Shown: one piece after another, positions 42,279 through 50,563 of the stretch
How positions within the stretch are numbered: the stretch's first letter is position 1
Layout of the letters: every line of letters starts with the position of its first letter
Source: Virgibacillus siamensis
GTDB taxonomy: Bacteria > Bacillota > Bacilli > Bacillales > Amphibacillaceae
NCBI RefSeq assembly: GCF_900162695.1
Contig: NZ_FUIH01000007.1
Coordinates: 992,001 to 1,056,000 of the forward strand
Length of the DNA stretch: 64,000 nucleotides
Direction: 5' to 3'
Made by a program: the position numbers and the translations under genes
The notes under the pieces: generated by a model
The model's input: only the letters and a program-made list of their open reading frames with translations
Database searches by the model: none
What the model was told of the DNA's origin: nothing

Positions 42279-43994
42279 TTATTTTGTTTCGGATTCCTTC
42301 AATTTTGCTGTAACATGTTTATCCGGTGTTACAAATAACGTTTTCTGATTGTCATATGTCACAAATCCAGGTTTTGCCCCATTTGGCTTTTTGACATGAC
42401 GTATCTTTGTGTAATCCACCGGAACAGATGAGGACTGTTGTGATTTACTGAAATATGCAGCAAGCTGTGCCGCTTCCACTAACGTTTCTTCGCTTGGTTC
42501 TTTGGCGCGGATGATAACGTGTGATCCGGGAATATCCTTCGTATGAAGCCAGATATCATCACGGTGCGCGAGTTTCATCGTCACATATTCATTTTGTTTG
42601 TTGTTTTTACCAACGAGTATCGGTGTACCGTCTGAAGCGGTATACTTTTCCGGCACCGGCTTAGACGGTTTCTTTTTATTTTTCCCTTGCTTCTGTTTCT
42701 TCAGGTAGCCTTCATCACGTAATTCTTCCCTGATTTCATCAATGTCAGCTTCTCGTGCACTGTCAATTTGCTGAAGGAGCTGGTCCAGATAGTCTATTTC
42801 ATGATTTGCCTTTTTAATCTCCGCTTTTACCATACGCTTGGATGTCTTTAGTTTTTGATAGGTTTTAAAAAAACCTTGCGCATTTTCACTTGGTGTTTTG
42901 TTTGGATTAAGCTCAATTGTGATTTCATTTTGTTCAGGATCGTAGTAATCAATTACCTGAACATTCTCATCCCCTTGTTTCACCAGGTGCATGTTTGCAG
43001 TAAGTAATTCCCCAAGATGCTGATATTTTTCTGCTCCTGCTGCTTTTTTTAAAGTTTTTTCATGTTTCTTCAGCTTTCGTTCGTTCTTATCTTTTTCATT
43101 TTTTATAAATTGAGACAGGTCCTTCGCTTGTTGTTTCACACGATCCCGTTCGGCTTTTCCGGAATAAAATGCATCAAGCATGTCATTGACAGTATCATAA
43201 TCTGTTTTGGAAACCTCTAAAAATGTAATTGGCAAAACGTGAAAGTCTTCTTTCCTGAACTGATAGATGGCTGGTGTATACTTATTTTCACGGATTGATT
43301 GCTGAATGGTCTCAAAGACATTTTTGTAGACATCCTGGGATCCAAGGTTAGCACGATGCACGAATTCTTTCGCAATCATCGGTGAAAAGCCTGTCAGTGT
43401 TCCGACAATTTGACTGTCTATTTTTCCCGCATTGAAATCAAGTTTTTTGATAAAAGAAGTCCCGTCAATATCCAATAGATTTAATTTGTTCTGACTGGGT
43501 GGAAGTTTATATTCCTGTCCCGGCAAAATTGTACGATACCGGTTCTGAGAAACAGGGACATGTTTCAGGCTGTCCAGGATGTGCCCTTTGTCAGCGTCAA
43601 TTAGCATAAAATTACTATGTTTTCCCATTAGTTCCAGCACCAGTGTTTTATTAGATATATCGCCAAGTTCGTTTCTTGCTTTGATATGAAACGTGACTAA
43701 CCTTTCCATGTCGTACTGTTCAATAGACTCAATGATTGCCCCCGATAAATTTTTGCGGAGGAGCATACAGAACATAGGTGGTTCTTTTGGATTTCTGTAC
43801 GTATCATCTGTTAAATGCAAACGTGCATATACAGGATGAATGGAAAGCAGCAATGTGTGATTTTTCCCTTGGCTACGTATTGTGAAAACCAGTTCAGATG
43901 ATGTCGGCTGGTATATTTTTGTGATTTTCCCCGGTATAATTTTTGAATTTAATTCATGGGTTACTGCCCGTGTAACAATTCCATCGAATGGCAT
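42279..43994 (-). CDS. rqcH: Ribosome quality control protein RqcH (NFACT family, YloA)
   Basis: RqcH binds stalled 50S subunits carrying peptidyl-tRNA and recruits tRNA-Ala to add C-terminal poly-alanine tails that mark the chain for degradation. The 571-residue protein has the NFACT-N domain (PFDGIVTRAVTHELNSKI, MFCMLLRKNLSG), two HhH motifs, a long coiled coil at about residues 290-420, and the C-terminal NFACT-R domain (KNNKQNEYVTMKLAHRDDIW, then GSHVIIRAKE). The residue pair usually Asp97-Arg98, needed for tRNA recruitment, reads Glu97-Arg98 here (YDMERLV). The gene is opposite to its neighbours. Relatives are also annotated as fibronectin-binding protein. Confidence 0.93.
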   Translation of the reverse strand: MPFDGIVTRAVTHELNSKIIPGKITKIYQPTSSELVFTIRSQGKNHTLLLSIHPVYARLHLTDDTYRNPKEPPMFCMLLRKNLSGAIIESIEQYDMERLVTFHIKARNELGDISNKTLVLELMGKHSNFMLIDADKGHILDSLKHVPVSQNRYRTILPGQEYKLPPSQNKLNLLDIDGTSFIKKLDFNAGKIDSQIVGTLTGFSPMIAKEFVHRANLGSQDVYKNVFETIQQSIRENKYTPAIYQFRKEDFHVLPITFLEVSKTDYDTVNDMLDAFYSGKAERDRVKQQAKDLSQFIKNEKDKNERKLKKHEKTLKKAAGAEKYQHLGELLTANMHLVKQGDENVQVIDYYDPEQNEITIELNPNKTPSENAQGFFKTYQKLKTSKRMVKAEIKKANHEIDYLDQLLQQIDSAREADIDEIREELRDEGYLKKQKQGKNKKKPSKPVPEKYTASDGTPILVGKNNKQNEYVTMKLAHRDDIWLHTKDIPGSHVIIRAKEPSEETLVEAAQLAAYFSKSQQSSSVPVDYTKIRHVKKPNGAKPGFVTYDNQKTLFVTPDKHVTAKLKESETK

Positions 43995-44345
43995 ATGATC
44001 ACCTCAAAATTTCACCTTATATTTAATAGTTATATTGCGATGTTTCGTAATGTATTTGTTATTGGACTCAAAAATTTGTCCCTTACGTGGCTGGAATCAA
44101 CATTGGAAGGCATATATCAACTTCCAGATGAAAATATCACCCTTGAAAGAAATATATTTGCCTTCAAATAGATATATGGTTTGTCCAAACAATATACTGC
44201 TTTATGAACCAACAGGTGGTCGGCTGTGTAAAACCTTTGCCACTACATTTCTATCAATTATAGCATTATTTGGGACGGGTCTGCATAGATATCGTTAAAG
44301 AGAAATTTGATTTCGATCGTATCAGGAGATATGGAGGAATGTGCG
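43995..44345. other. Divergent intergenic region between rqcH and yloB
   Basis: This 351-bp gap must hold the rqcH promoter (minus strand) and the yloB promoter (plus strand). No convincing gene was found. GAAGGC/GCCTTC and CATATATC/GATATATG inverted repeats near 44100-44180 could pair, but no clear structure or sigma-A promoter stands out. A CATAGATAT segment at 44284 is only weakly like a sigma-E -10 box. Confidence 0.4.
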
Positions 44346-47000
44346 ATGAATTGGTATCAATTGGATGCAGAAACGGTTGAACAAAAACTACATGTTACTG
44401 CCGGGTCAGGGCTAAAGGAGAGGCAGGTGGACAAGCGCCGGAAAGAATTCGGAGAAAATAAATTGCAATCTGAGAAAAAAATTTCCCGCTGGCTTATTTT
44501 TCTGAAGCAGTTCCAGGATTTTATGGTGCTTGTCTTGCTTGCGGCAACATTAATTGCAGGGGTTTTGGAAGAATTTGTGGATGCAATAGCAATTATGGTA
44601 ATTGTACTGGTTAATGGCTTCCTTGGCTATTTTCAAGAACAAAAAGCTGAAAAATCGCTTGCCAAACTGAAGGAAATGTCAGCACCGGTAGCGAATGTCA
44701 TGCGTGATGGCAATTGGGCAAAAGTCCCTTCCAACGAGGTTGTTGTGGGTGATGTGGTCCGCATCAATAGTGGAGATCGGATTCCTGCTGATATACGAAT
44801 TATGAAGTCCAATAGTATGGAAACAGATGAAGCGGCATTAACCGGCGAATCACTTCCGGTTATGAAACATGCATCGGCAATCCGAAAAGATGGACTTGAT
44901 GCGCAAGACCAGATTAATATGGGATTTATGGGAACCTTGGTGACACGTGGATCCGGAATTGGGATTGTAGTAGGGACAGGAATGAATACGGTAATGGGGC
45001 AGATTGCATCCTTAATGACAAACACGACCAAAACAATAACCCCATTGGAACGAAAATTAACTGAACTCGGGAAAATTCTTATTTTCATGGCATTGATTTT
45101 GACAGCATTAGTCGTTGTAGTGGGTGTGTACCAGGGACATCCTGTTTATAATATGTTTCTTGCAGGTGTTTCATTGGCGGTGGCTGCCATACCGGAAGGA
45201 CTCCCAGCCATTGTAACAGTGGCGCTCTCACTTGGTGTCCAGCGGATGATTAGGAAAAAAGCGATTGTCCGTAAGCTGTCTGCGGTGGAGACATTAGGCT
45301 GTGCATCGGTTATATGTTCCGATAAGACGGGGACACTGACGGAGAATCAAATGACGGTCAAAGAGTTATTTTTGAATGGAAAACATCTTTATGTAACTGG
45401 TGATGGATACTCGGTTCAGGGTGACTATTTTCTAAATGATCGAAAAGTAGATAGGGAATTTCCGAATCTGAATGCCATGTTATTATATGGAATGCTCTGT
45501 AACAACGCAGCACTGCAAATGAAAAAAGGAAAATATCAGGTGGATGGGGATCCGACAGATGGTGCTTTGTTAGTGGCAGCCAGAAAATTCGGGTTAACCC
45601 ATGTACTTAAAGATCAATATAAAATTGTTAAGGAGTTTCCATTTGATTCGACCCGAAAACGAATGAGCATGATTATCGAAGACGAAAACAAAATGCGTTT
45701 TCTAATCACAAAAGGGGCACCGGAAGTGCTTCTGCCAAGGTCAGATTTTTACTTGAATAATGACGGACGGCAACTGATCCGGTCAACTGATAAACAAACA
45801 ATTGAAAAGGCAGTCGACGGAATGGCACAAAAAGCGTTGCGGACAATTGCCATTGGGATGAAGCCGTTATCTGGTGTGGATGAGGAAAATACTTCAGTAC
45901 TGGAGAATGGGTTAACGTTTGTAGGGTTGTATGGCATGATGGATCCGCCGCGGAAGGAAGTGAAAGCAGCAATTAATGAGTGCCGGGAAGCCGGTATAAA
46001 GACAGTAATGATTACTGGTGATCATGAAAAAACAGCACGCGCGATTGCTGAGAATCTGAATATTCTTCCTGAAGGTGCTATGGTGCTGAATGGCTACCAG
46101 TTAAATCAAATGTCTGTTTCGGATCTTCGGGAAGTAATAGAAGATGTTGCGGTATTTGCAAGGGTAACACCTGAGCATAAATTGAAGATAGTTGAAGCTT
46201 TTCAGGAAAATGGACATGTTGCGGCAATGACAGGTGATGGTGTGAATGATGCGCCTGCAATTAAAGCAAGCGACATCGGCATCAGTATGGGAAGAACCGG
46301 GACTGATGTGACGAAAGAAGCTTCCTCTTTAATATTAATGGATGATAATTTTACAACGATTAAGGATGCAATTACTGAGGGAAGAAATATTTATGAAAAT
46401 ATCCGGAAATTTATCCGCTATCTTCTGGCATCGAATGTCGGGGAAATTCTGGTGATGCTTTTTGCGATGTTGCTTGCGCTGCCGCTTCCGCTGGTGCCGG
46501 TTCAGATTCTTTGGGTTAATCTTGTAACCGATGGACTTCCGGCAATGGCATTAGGACTGGATCAGTCAGAAGATGATGTCATGAAGCAGGGACCGAGAAA
46601 CCCGAGGGAAGGAATTTTTTCGAGGGGACTTGGATTTAAAATTGTCAGCAGGGGTATTTTGATTGGAATTATCACGCTCGCAGCATTCATGTTGTCCTAT
46701 GACGGAACAGAACAAACACTGGAATATGGTCAGACAATTGCTTTTTCCACGCTGGTAATGGCACAGCTTATTCATGTATTTGACTGCCGCAGTGAAAAAT
46801 CAGTTTTTGCCAGAAACCCATTCCAGAATATCTATCTTGTACTGGCAGTTTTGTCATCATTGATCCTCTTGCTAGGAGTGATTTATTGGGAACCGCTGCA
46901 GCCAATTTTCCATACAACGTTCCTTGGGATTAAAGACTGGCTGTTGATACTGGTGCTCAGTTCACTGCCAACTATTTTGTTTGGGTTTACGAAAAAGTAA
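44346..47000 (+). CDS. yloB: Calcium-translocating P-type ATPase YloB
   Basis: YloB is a P2A-type (SERCA-like) Ca2+ pump reported to be expressed during sporulation in B. subtilis. From ATG 44346 (after GGAGGAATGTGCG) the product is 884 residues. It has the actuator-domain motif ALTGESLPV, the transmembrane calcium site AAIPEGLPAIVT, the phosphorylated aspartate in CSDKTGTLTENQ, the hinge MTGDGVNDAPAIKASD, and the membrane-site segment WVNLVTDGLPAMALGLD. About ten membrane helices are visible. A symmetric terminator follows. No pathway partner is adjacent. Confidence 0.94.
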   Translation: MNWYQLDAETVEQKLHVTAGSGLKERQVDKRRKEFGENKLQSEKKISRWLIFLKQFQDFMVLVLLAATLIAGVLEEFVDAIAIMVIVLVNGFLGYFQEQKAEKSLAKLKEMSAPVANVMRDGNWAKVPSNEVVVGDVVRINSGDRIPADIRIMKSNSMETDEAALTGESLPVMKHASAIRKDGLDAQDQINMGFMGTLVTRGSGIGIVVGTGMNTVMGQIASLMTNTTKTITPLERKLTELGKILIFMALILTALVVVVGVYQGHPVYNMFLAGVSLAVAAIPEGLPAIVTVALSLGVQRMIRKKAIVRKLSAVETLGCASVICSDKTGTLTENQMTVKELFLNGKHLYVTGDGYSVQGDYFLNDRKVDREFPNLNAMLLYGMLCNNAALQMKKGKYQVDGDPTDGALLVAARKFGLTHVLKDQYKIVKEFPFDSTRKRMSMIIEDENKMRFLITKGAPEVLLPRSDFYLNNDGRQLIRSTDKQTIEKAVDGMAQKALRTIAIGMKPLSGVDEENTSVLENGLTFVGLYGMMDPPRKEVKAAINECREAGIKTVMITGDHEKTARAIAENLNILPEGAMVLNGYQLNQMSVSDLREVIEDVAVFARVTPEHKLKIVEAFQENGHVAAMTGDGVNDAPAIKASDIGISMGRTGTDVTKEASSLILMDDNFTTIKDAITEGRNIYENIRKFIRYLLASNVGEILVMLFAMLLALPLPLVPVQILWVNLVTDGLPAMALGLDQSEDDVMKQGPRNPREGIFSRGLGFKIVSRGILIGIITLAAFMLSYDGTEQTLEYGQTIAFSTLVMAQLIHVFDCRSEKSVFARNPFQNIYLVLAVLSSLILLLGVIYWEPLQPIFHTTFLGIKDWLLILVLSSLPTILFGFTKK

Positions 47001-47003
47001 TAA

Positions 47004-47052
47004 GGCATTGGAAAAACCCTTCTTCCGGAAAAAGAAGGGTTTTTCTAATGCC
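47004..47052 (+). terminator. Strong intrinsic terminator after yloB
   Basis: GAAAAACCCTTCTT (47011-47024) pairs with AAGAAGGGTTTTTC (47032-47045), with an outer GGCATT/AATGCC extension. The stem itself contains the T run, so it could act in both directions. Confidence 0.85.
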
Positions 47053-47104
47053 TAAATCTTGCTATAATAGTATAGTCAATTACTTGCTTACGGATGTGAT
47101 CGGA

Positions 47105-47986
47105 ATGGTTAGAAGTATGACCGGGTATGGAAGTGATGTTATACATAGCAGTGATACGGCAGTCACGATTGAAGTTCGGGGTGTGAACCATCGATTTCTG
47201 GATATTGCCGTTAAAATGCCCCGTTCACTTTTATTTCTGGAGGACAAAATTAAAAAAGTTGTTCAATCCTATTTTCAACGTGGTCATTTGGACGTATTCA
47301 TCAATATTGATGGCGACGGTATGGTTGAAAAACAATTAAACACAGATTGGGATTTATTGGCACAGTACATGGATCATTTTAATAAGGCAAAGGAATTGTA
47401 TGATTTGGAAGGGGGAATTCCTGCATCCGTTATGACAGCTATTCCTGACTTAATGACAGTTCGGGAAAAAGGGATACAGTCAGATGAGTTATCAGATGCT
47501 ATCCTGACCGGGTTACACCGTGCATGTGATAACATGCGGAACATGAGTTTAAGTGAGGGAGAGTTCCTTTATCATGATCTGTATGAACGGATTCAGGAAA
47601 TTGGGAAGACGGTGCACCAGCTGCAATCAATCAGGGATTCCGTAACTGTTGAATACCGGGAACGAATTGCGAAGCGGATTAAGGAATATACCGGAGGCAA
47701 TTCAGCAGTAGATCAGTCTCGCATGCACCAGGAAATCGCATTGCTGGCTGAAAAAGGGGATATTGCAGAGGAGATTACAAGGCTGCTTAGCCACGTCCGC
47801 CATTTTCTTGAGATAATCAGGCAGGATGATGCTATTGGACGGAAGCTTGATTTTATTATTCAGGAAATGCTCCGGGAAGCCAACACGATAGGTTCCAAAT
47901 CATCTGATTCCCAAATAGGTGAACGAATAGTAACATTGAAAAGCAATATTGAAAAAATTAAAGAACAAGTGCAAAATATAGAGTAA
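47105..47986 (+). CDS. yloC: YicC/YloC family endoribonuclease
   Basis: YicC-type proteins are ribonucleases; E. coli YicC was shown to act on a small RNA. From ATG 47105 the product is 293 residues starting VRSMTGYGSDV, the diagnostic N-terminus, followed by VTIEVRGVNHRFLDIAVKMP. The C-terminal DUF1732 part holds RMHQEIALLAEKGDIAEEI and the ending DFIIQEMLREANTIGSKS. The longer frame from 47048 begins inside the yloB terminator and is rejected. The RBS is weak (GGATGTGA). It heads the conserved yloC-remA-gmk-rpoZ-coaBC-priA run. Confidence 0.92.
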   Translation: MVRSMTGYGSDVIHSSDTAVTIEVRGVNHRFLDIAVKMPRSLLFLEDKIKKVVQSYFQRGHLDVFINIDGDGMVEKQLNTDWDLLAQYMDHFNKAKELYDLEGGIPASVMTAIPDLMTVREKGIQSDELSDAILTGLHRACDNMRNMSLSEGEFLYHDLYERIQEIGKTVHQLQSIRDSVTVEYRERIAKRIKEYTGGNSAVDQSRMHQEIALLAEKGDIAEEITRLLSHVRHFLEIIRQDDAIGRKLDFIIQEMLREANTIGSKSSDSQIGERIVTLKSNIEKIKEQVQNIE

Positions 47987-48091
47987 TCATTTGTATTTTA
48001 CAATCCATTATACTTATAATAGTCGTATTAAATTATAATGATCTCTATTAAGCAAAACGCAAACAAGATAGACAAAAGAGGGGGAGCCAAT

Positions 48092-48352
48092 TTGAGTTTA
48101 CGATTAATAAATATAGGTTTTGGAAATGTAGTTTCGGCCAATCGGGTTATTTCAATCGTCTCGCCGGAATCAGCACCGATTAAACGGATTATTACAGTTG
48201 CGCGGGATAATAACAAGCTCGTGGATGCAACGTATGGGCGGCGTACGAGGGCCGTCATTATTACAGATAGTGACCATGTTGTTTTGTCGGCAGTACAGCC
48301 TGAAACAGTTGGACAACGTGTGTTAAGTCATGAGGAAATTTCAGACGAATAA
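48092..48352 (+). CDS. remA: Extracellular matrix regulator RemA
   Basis: RemA is a ring-forming DNA-binding protein that activates biofilm-matrix operons and osmoprotection genes in B. subtilis. From TTG 48092 the product is 86 residues: LRLINIGFGNVVSANRVISI, then VSPESAPIKRIITVARDNN and the highly conserved DATYGRRTRAVIITDSDHV. The TTG is chosen because AGAGGGGGAG lies just upstream and it gives the family N-terminus; an ATG at 48038 would add 18 residues unlike the family. It sits 15 bp before gmk. Confidence 0.93.
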   Translation: MSLRLINIGFGNVVSANRVISIVSPESAPIKRIITVARDNNKLVDATYGRRTRAVIITDSDHVVLSAVQPETVGQRVLSHEEISDE

Positions 48353-48367
48353 GTAGGAGGAACTGTT

Positions 48368-48988
48368 TTGATTGATGAAAAGGGAATTTTATTTATTCTC
48401 TCTGGACCATCCGGTGTCGGTAAAGGAACGGTCAGAAGAGAACTTTTTGAACAGGAAACTGACCTTCGATATTCCATATCGATGACAACGCGGGAGAAAC
48501 GCCGCGGTGAACAGGATGGTGTTGATTATTTCTATAAGACCAGGGAAGAATTTGAAAGCCTGATTGAGCAGAACGAGCTTTTGGAATATGCTCAATTTGT
48601 CAATAATTATTATGGAACCCCACGCAGATATGTGGAGGATACTTTGGCTGCCGGACACGATGTTTTCCTTGAAATTGAAGTACAGGGAGCATTGCAGGTG
48701 AAAGAAAACTTTCCTGAAGGTGTTTTTATTTTTCTTTTTCCCCCAAGTCTTGAAGAATTGAAAAATCGAATTGTCAACAGGGGTACGGAGTCGCAGGAAT
48801 TGGTCCTGAAGCGCCTGAGAGAAGCCCGGAATGAAATTGAAATGATGGATGCATATGATTATGTGGTTGTTAATGATCATGTGAAACATGCTGTGACGAA
48901 AGTAAAATCAATCATACAGAGCGAGCATTGTAAGCGTGACCGGATTGCCAAACAATATAAAAGGTTATTGGAGGATGAATTATCATGA
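48368..48988 (+). CDS. gmk: Guanylate kinase
   Basis: Gmk phosphorylates GMP to GDP and is a target of (p)ppGpp in Firmicutes. The 206-residue product has the P-loop LSGPSGVGKGTV, the GMP-binding segment SMTTREKRRGEQDGVDYFY and the lid region LKRLREARNEIEMMD. It starts at TTG 48368 after AGGAGGA, and its stop overlaps the rpoZ start by 4 bp. The cluster remA-gmk-rpoZ matches B. subtilis. Confidence 0.97.
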   Translation: MIDEKGILFILSGPSGVGKGTVRRELFEQETDLRYSISMTTREKRRGEQDGVDYFYKTREEFESLIEQNELLEYAQFVNNYYGTPRRYVEDTLAAGHDVFLEIEVQGALQVKENFPEGVFIFLFPPSLEELKNRIVNRGTESQELVLKRLREARNEIEMMDAYDYVVVNDHVKHAVTKVKSIIQSEHCKRDRIAKQYKRLLEDELS

Positions 48989-49188
48989 TGTTGGAGCCGT
49001 CAATTGATGAATTATTGGAAAAAATTAATTCCAAGTATACGCTGGTAACATTATCAGCAAGGCGTGCCCGTCAAATACGTGAGACGAATGAAACACTGGT
49101 TGAAAACACAAAATCTCATAAGTATGTTGGCAAGGCACTGGAAGAAGTGATCGCTGAGAAATTAGATGTAAAAAAAGATATGGAATAA
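48985..49188 (+). CDS. rpoZ: DNA-directed RNA polymerase omega subunit
   Basis: Omega helps fold and assemble the beta-prime subunit of RNA polymerase. The 67-residue protein shows LEPSIDELLEKINSKYTLV, SARRARQIRE and SHKYVGKALEEVIAEKL, typical of the Firmicute form. ATG 48985 overlaps the gmk stop (ATGA); the next ATG at 48988 is the other option, but GGAGG at 48970-48974 suits 48985 better. A terminator follows. Confidence 0.95.
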   Translation: MMLEPSIDELLEKINSKYTLVTLSARRARQIRETNETLVENTKSHKYVGKALEEVIAEKLDVKKDME

Positions 49189-49195
49189 CGTTTGG

Positions 49196-49230
49196 ACCCT
49201 CGCTGCTGTATTAATTGCGAGGGTTTTATT
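49196..49230 (+). terminator. Intrinsic terminator after rpoZ
   Basis: ACCCTCGC (49196-49203) pairs with GCGAGGGT (49217-49224), followed by TTTATTT. coaBC starts 125 bp further on and may have its own promoter. Confidence 0.75.
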
Positions 49231-49354
49231 TAGCGGAACAAGATCATAACGACGGATAATATGATAAGGTCTATGAACAGGCTGCATTTTGCTGAACATG
49301 GCCGTAAACTGATATTTGAACGAATTTGAGGGGCTTTGCCAGGAGGTATGAAAC

Positions 49355-50563
49355 ATGCTGCAGAACAAAAATGTATTATTGGGAGTCTCCGGGGGAATCG
49401 CCGCGTATAAGGCATGCGCATTAACGAGCAAACTGACCCAGCAGGGAGCAAATGTGAAAGTTATCATGACGGAAAGTGCAACAAAATTTGTATCCCCGTT
49501 AACGTTTCAGGCATTATCCCGTAATCCTGTATACACCGACACGTTTGATGAAAAGAATCCGAAAAAAATTGCCCATATTGATATTGCTGACTGGGCGGAT
49601 ATTGCAATAATTGCCCCTGCCACCGCAAATATTATTGGAAAAATGGCCAATGGAATTGCTGATGAAATGTTATCAACAACGCTGCTTGCAACACAGGCGA
49701 GTGTATATATTGCACCGGCTATGAATGTTCATATGTATGCACATCAGGCCGTAATTGCTAACATGAAGAAACTGGAATCGTGGGGGTATCATTTTATCGA
49801 ACCCGGTGCTGGCTATCTGGCGTGCGGATATGTCGGAAAGGGACGTCTGGAGGAACCGGAAACCATTATTGAAACGATTAAGAATCACCAGGCAGGAAGT
49901 GCTCTGTTTTCCGGTAAGAAAGTACTTGTTTCGGCAGGCCCTACACGGGAAAACATTGACCCTGTCCGCTTTTTCAGTAATCGCTCGTCCGGGAAGATGG
50001 GATTTGCAATAGCGGAAGCTGCCGCCAATATGGGCGCCGAAGTAACGTTGGTGGCCGGTCCGAGTCAAGAGGAAATTTCGAATAACAATATTAAACGAAT
50101 CGATATAACGACTGCTGCCGAGATGTATGAAGCGATGCTGAAGTATTATAATGGAAGTGATATCGTTGTGAAGGCAGCTGCAGTCGCGGATTACCGCCCT
50201 AAGGAAACATATGCCGGGAAAATGAAAAAACAGGCAGGGGATTGGAATATTCAGATGGAGCGGACGAATGATATTTTACAAACACTAGGAGACAGGAAAG
50301 AAAATCAATTCCTGGTCGGGTTTGCAGCGGAAACATCCAACCCATTGGATTATGGCAAGAAAAAGTTGAAGAAAAAAAATCTTGATGCCATCGTAATCAA
50401 TAATGTTGCTGCTGAGGGAGCCGGTTTCAGCGGTGACACAAACGTTGTGACATATGTAAATAAGCAGGACGAGACAAAAAATCTGGAATTAGCATCAAAA
50501 CAGGATATCGCCAATAAAATCATGCAATTCATTTCAAATGATATGAAGGGTGAAACAATGTGA
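49355..50563 (+). CDS. coaBC: Bifunctional phosphopantothenoylcysteine decarboxylase / phosphopantothenate--cysteine ligase
   Basis: CoaBC carries out two consecutive steps of coenzyme A synthesis. The 402-residue fusion has an N-terminal flavin-dependent decarboxylase (GVSGGIAAYKACALTSKL, with the active His in the ESATKFVSPLTFQALS domain and catalytic Cys in GYLACGYVGKGRL) and a C-terminal CTP-dependent ligase from about residue 188 (VLVSAGPTRENIDPVRFFSN, then AAVADYRPKE). Start follows CAGGAGG. Its stop overlaps the priA GTG start by 4 bp (GTGA). Confidence 0.96.
   Translation: MLQNKNVLLGVSGGIAAYKACALTSKLTQQGANVKVIMTESATKFVSPLTFQALSRNPVYTDTFDEKNPKKIAHIDIADWADIAIIAPATANIIGKMANGIADEMLSTTLLATQASVYIAPAMNVHMYAHQAVIANMKKLESWGYHFIEPGAGYLACGYVGKGRLEEPETIIETIKNHQAGSALFSGKKVLVSAGPTRENIDPVRFFSNRSSGKMGFAIAEAAANMGAEVTLVAGPSQEEISNNNIKRIDITTAAEMYEAMLKYYNGSDIVVKAAAVADYRPKETYAGKMKKQAGDWNIQMERTNDILQTLGDRKENQFLVGFAAETSNPLDYGKKKLKKKNLDAIVINNVAAEGAGFSGDTNVVTYVNKQDETKNLELASKQDIANKIMQFISNDMKGETM

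Noticed and set aside
43956..44171. 71-codon plus-strand frame overlapping the rqcH start
   Set aside because: It begins antisense inside rqcH, lacks a ribosome-binding site and shows no family pattern.
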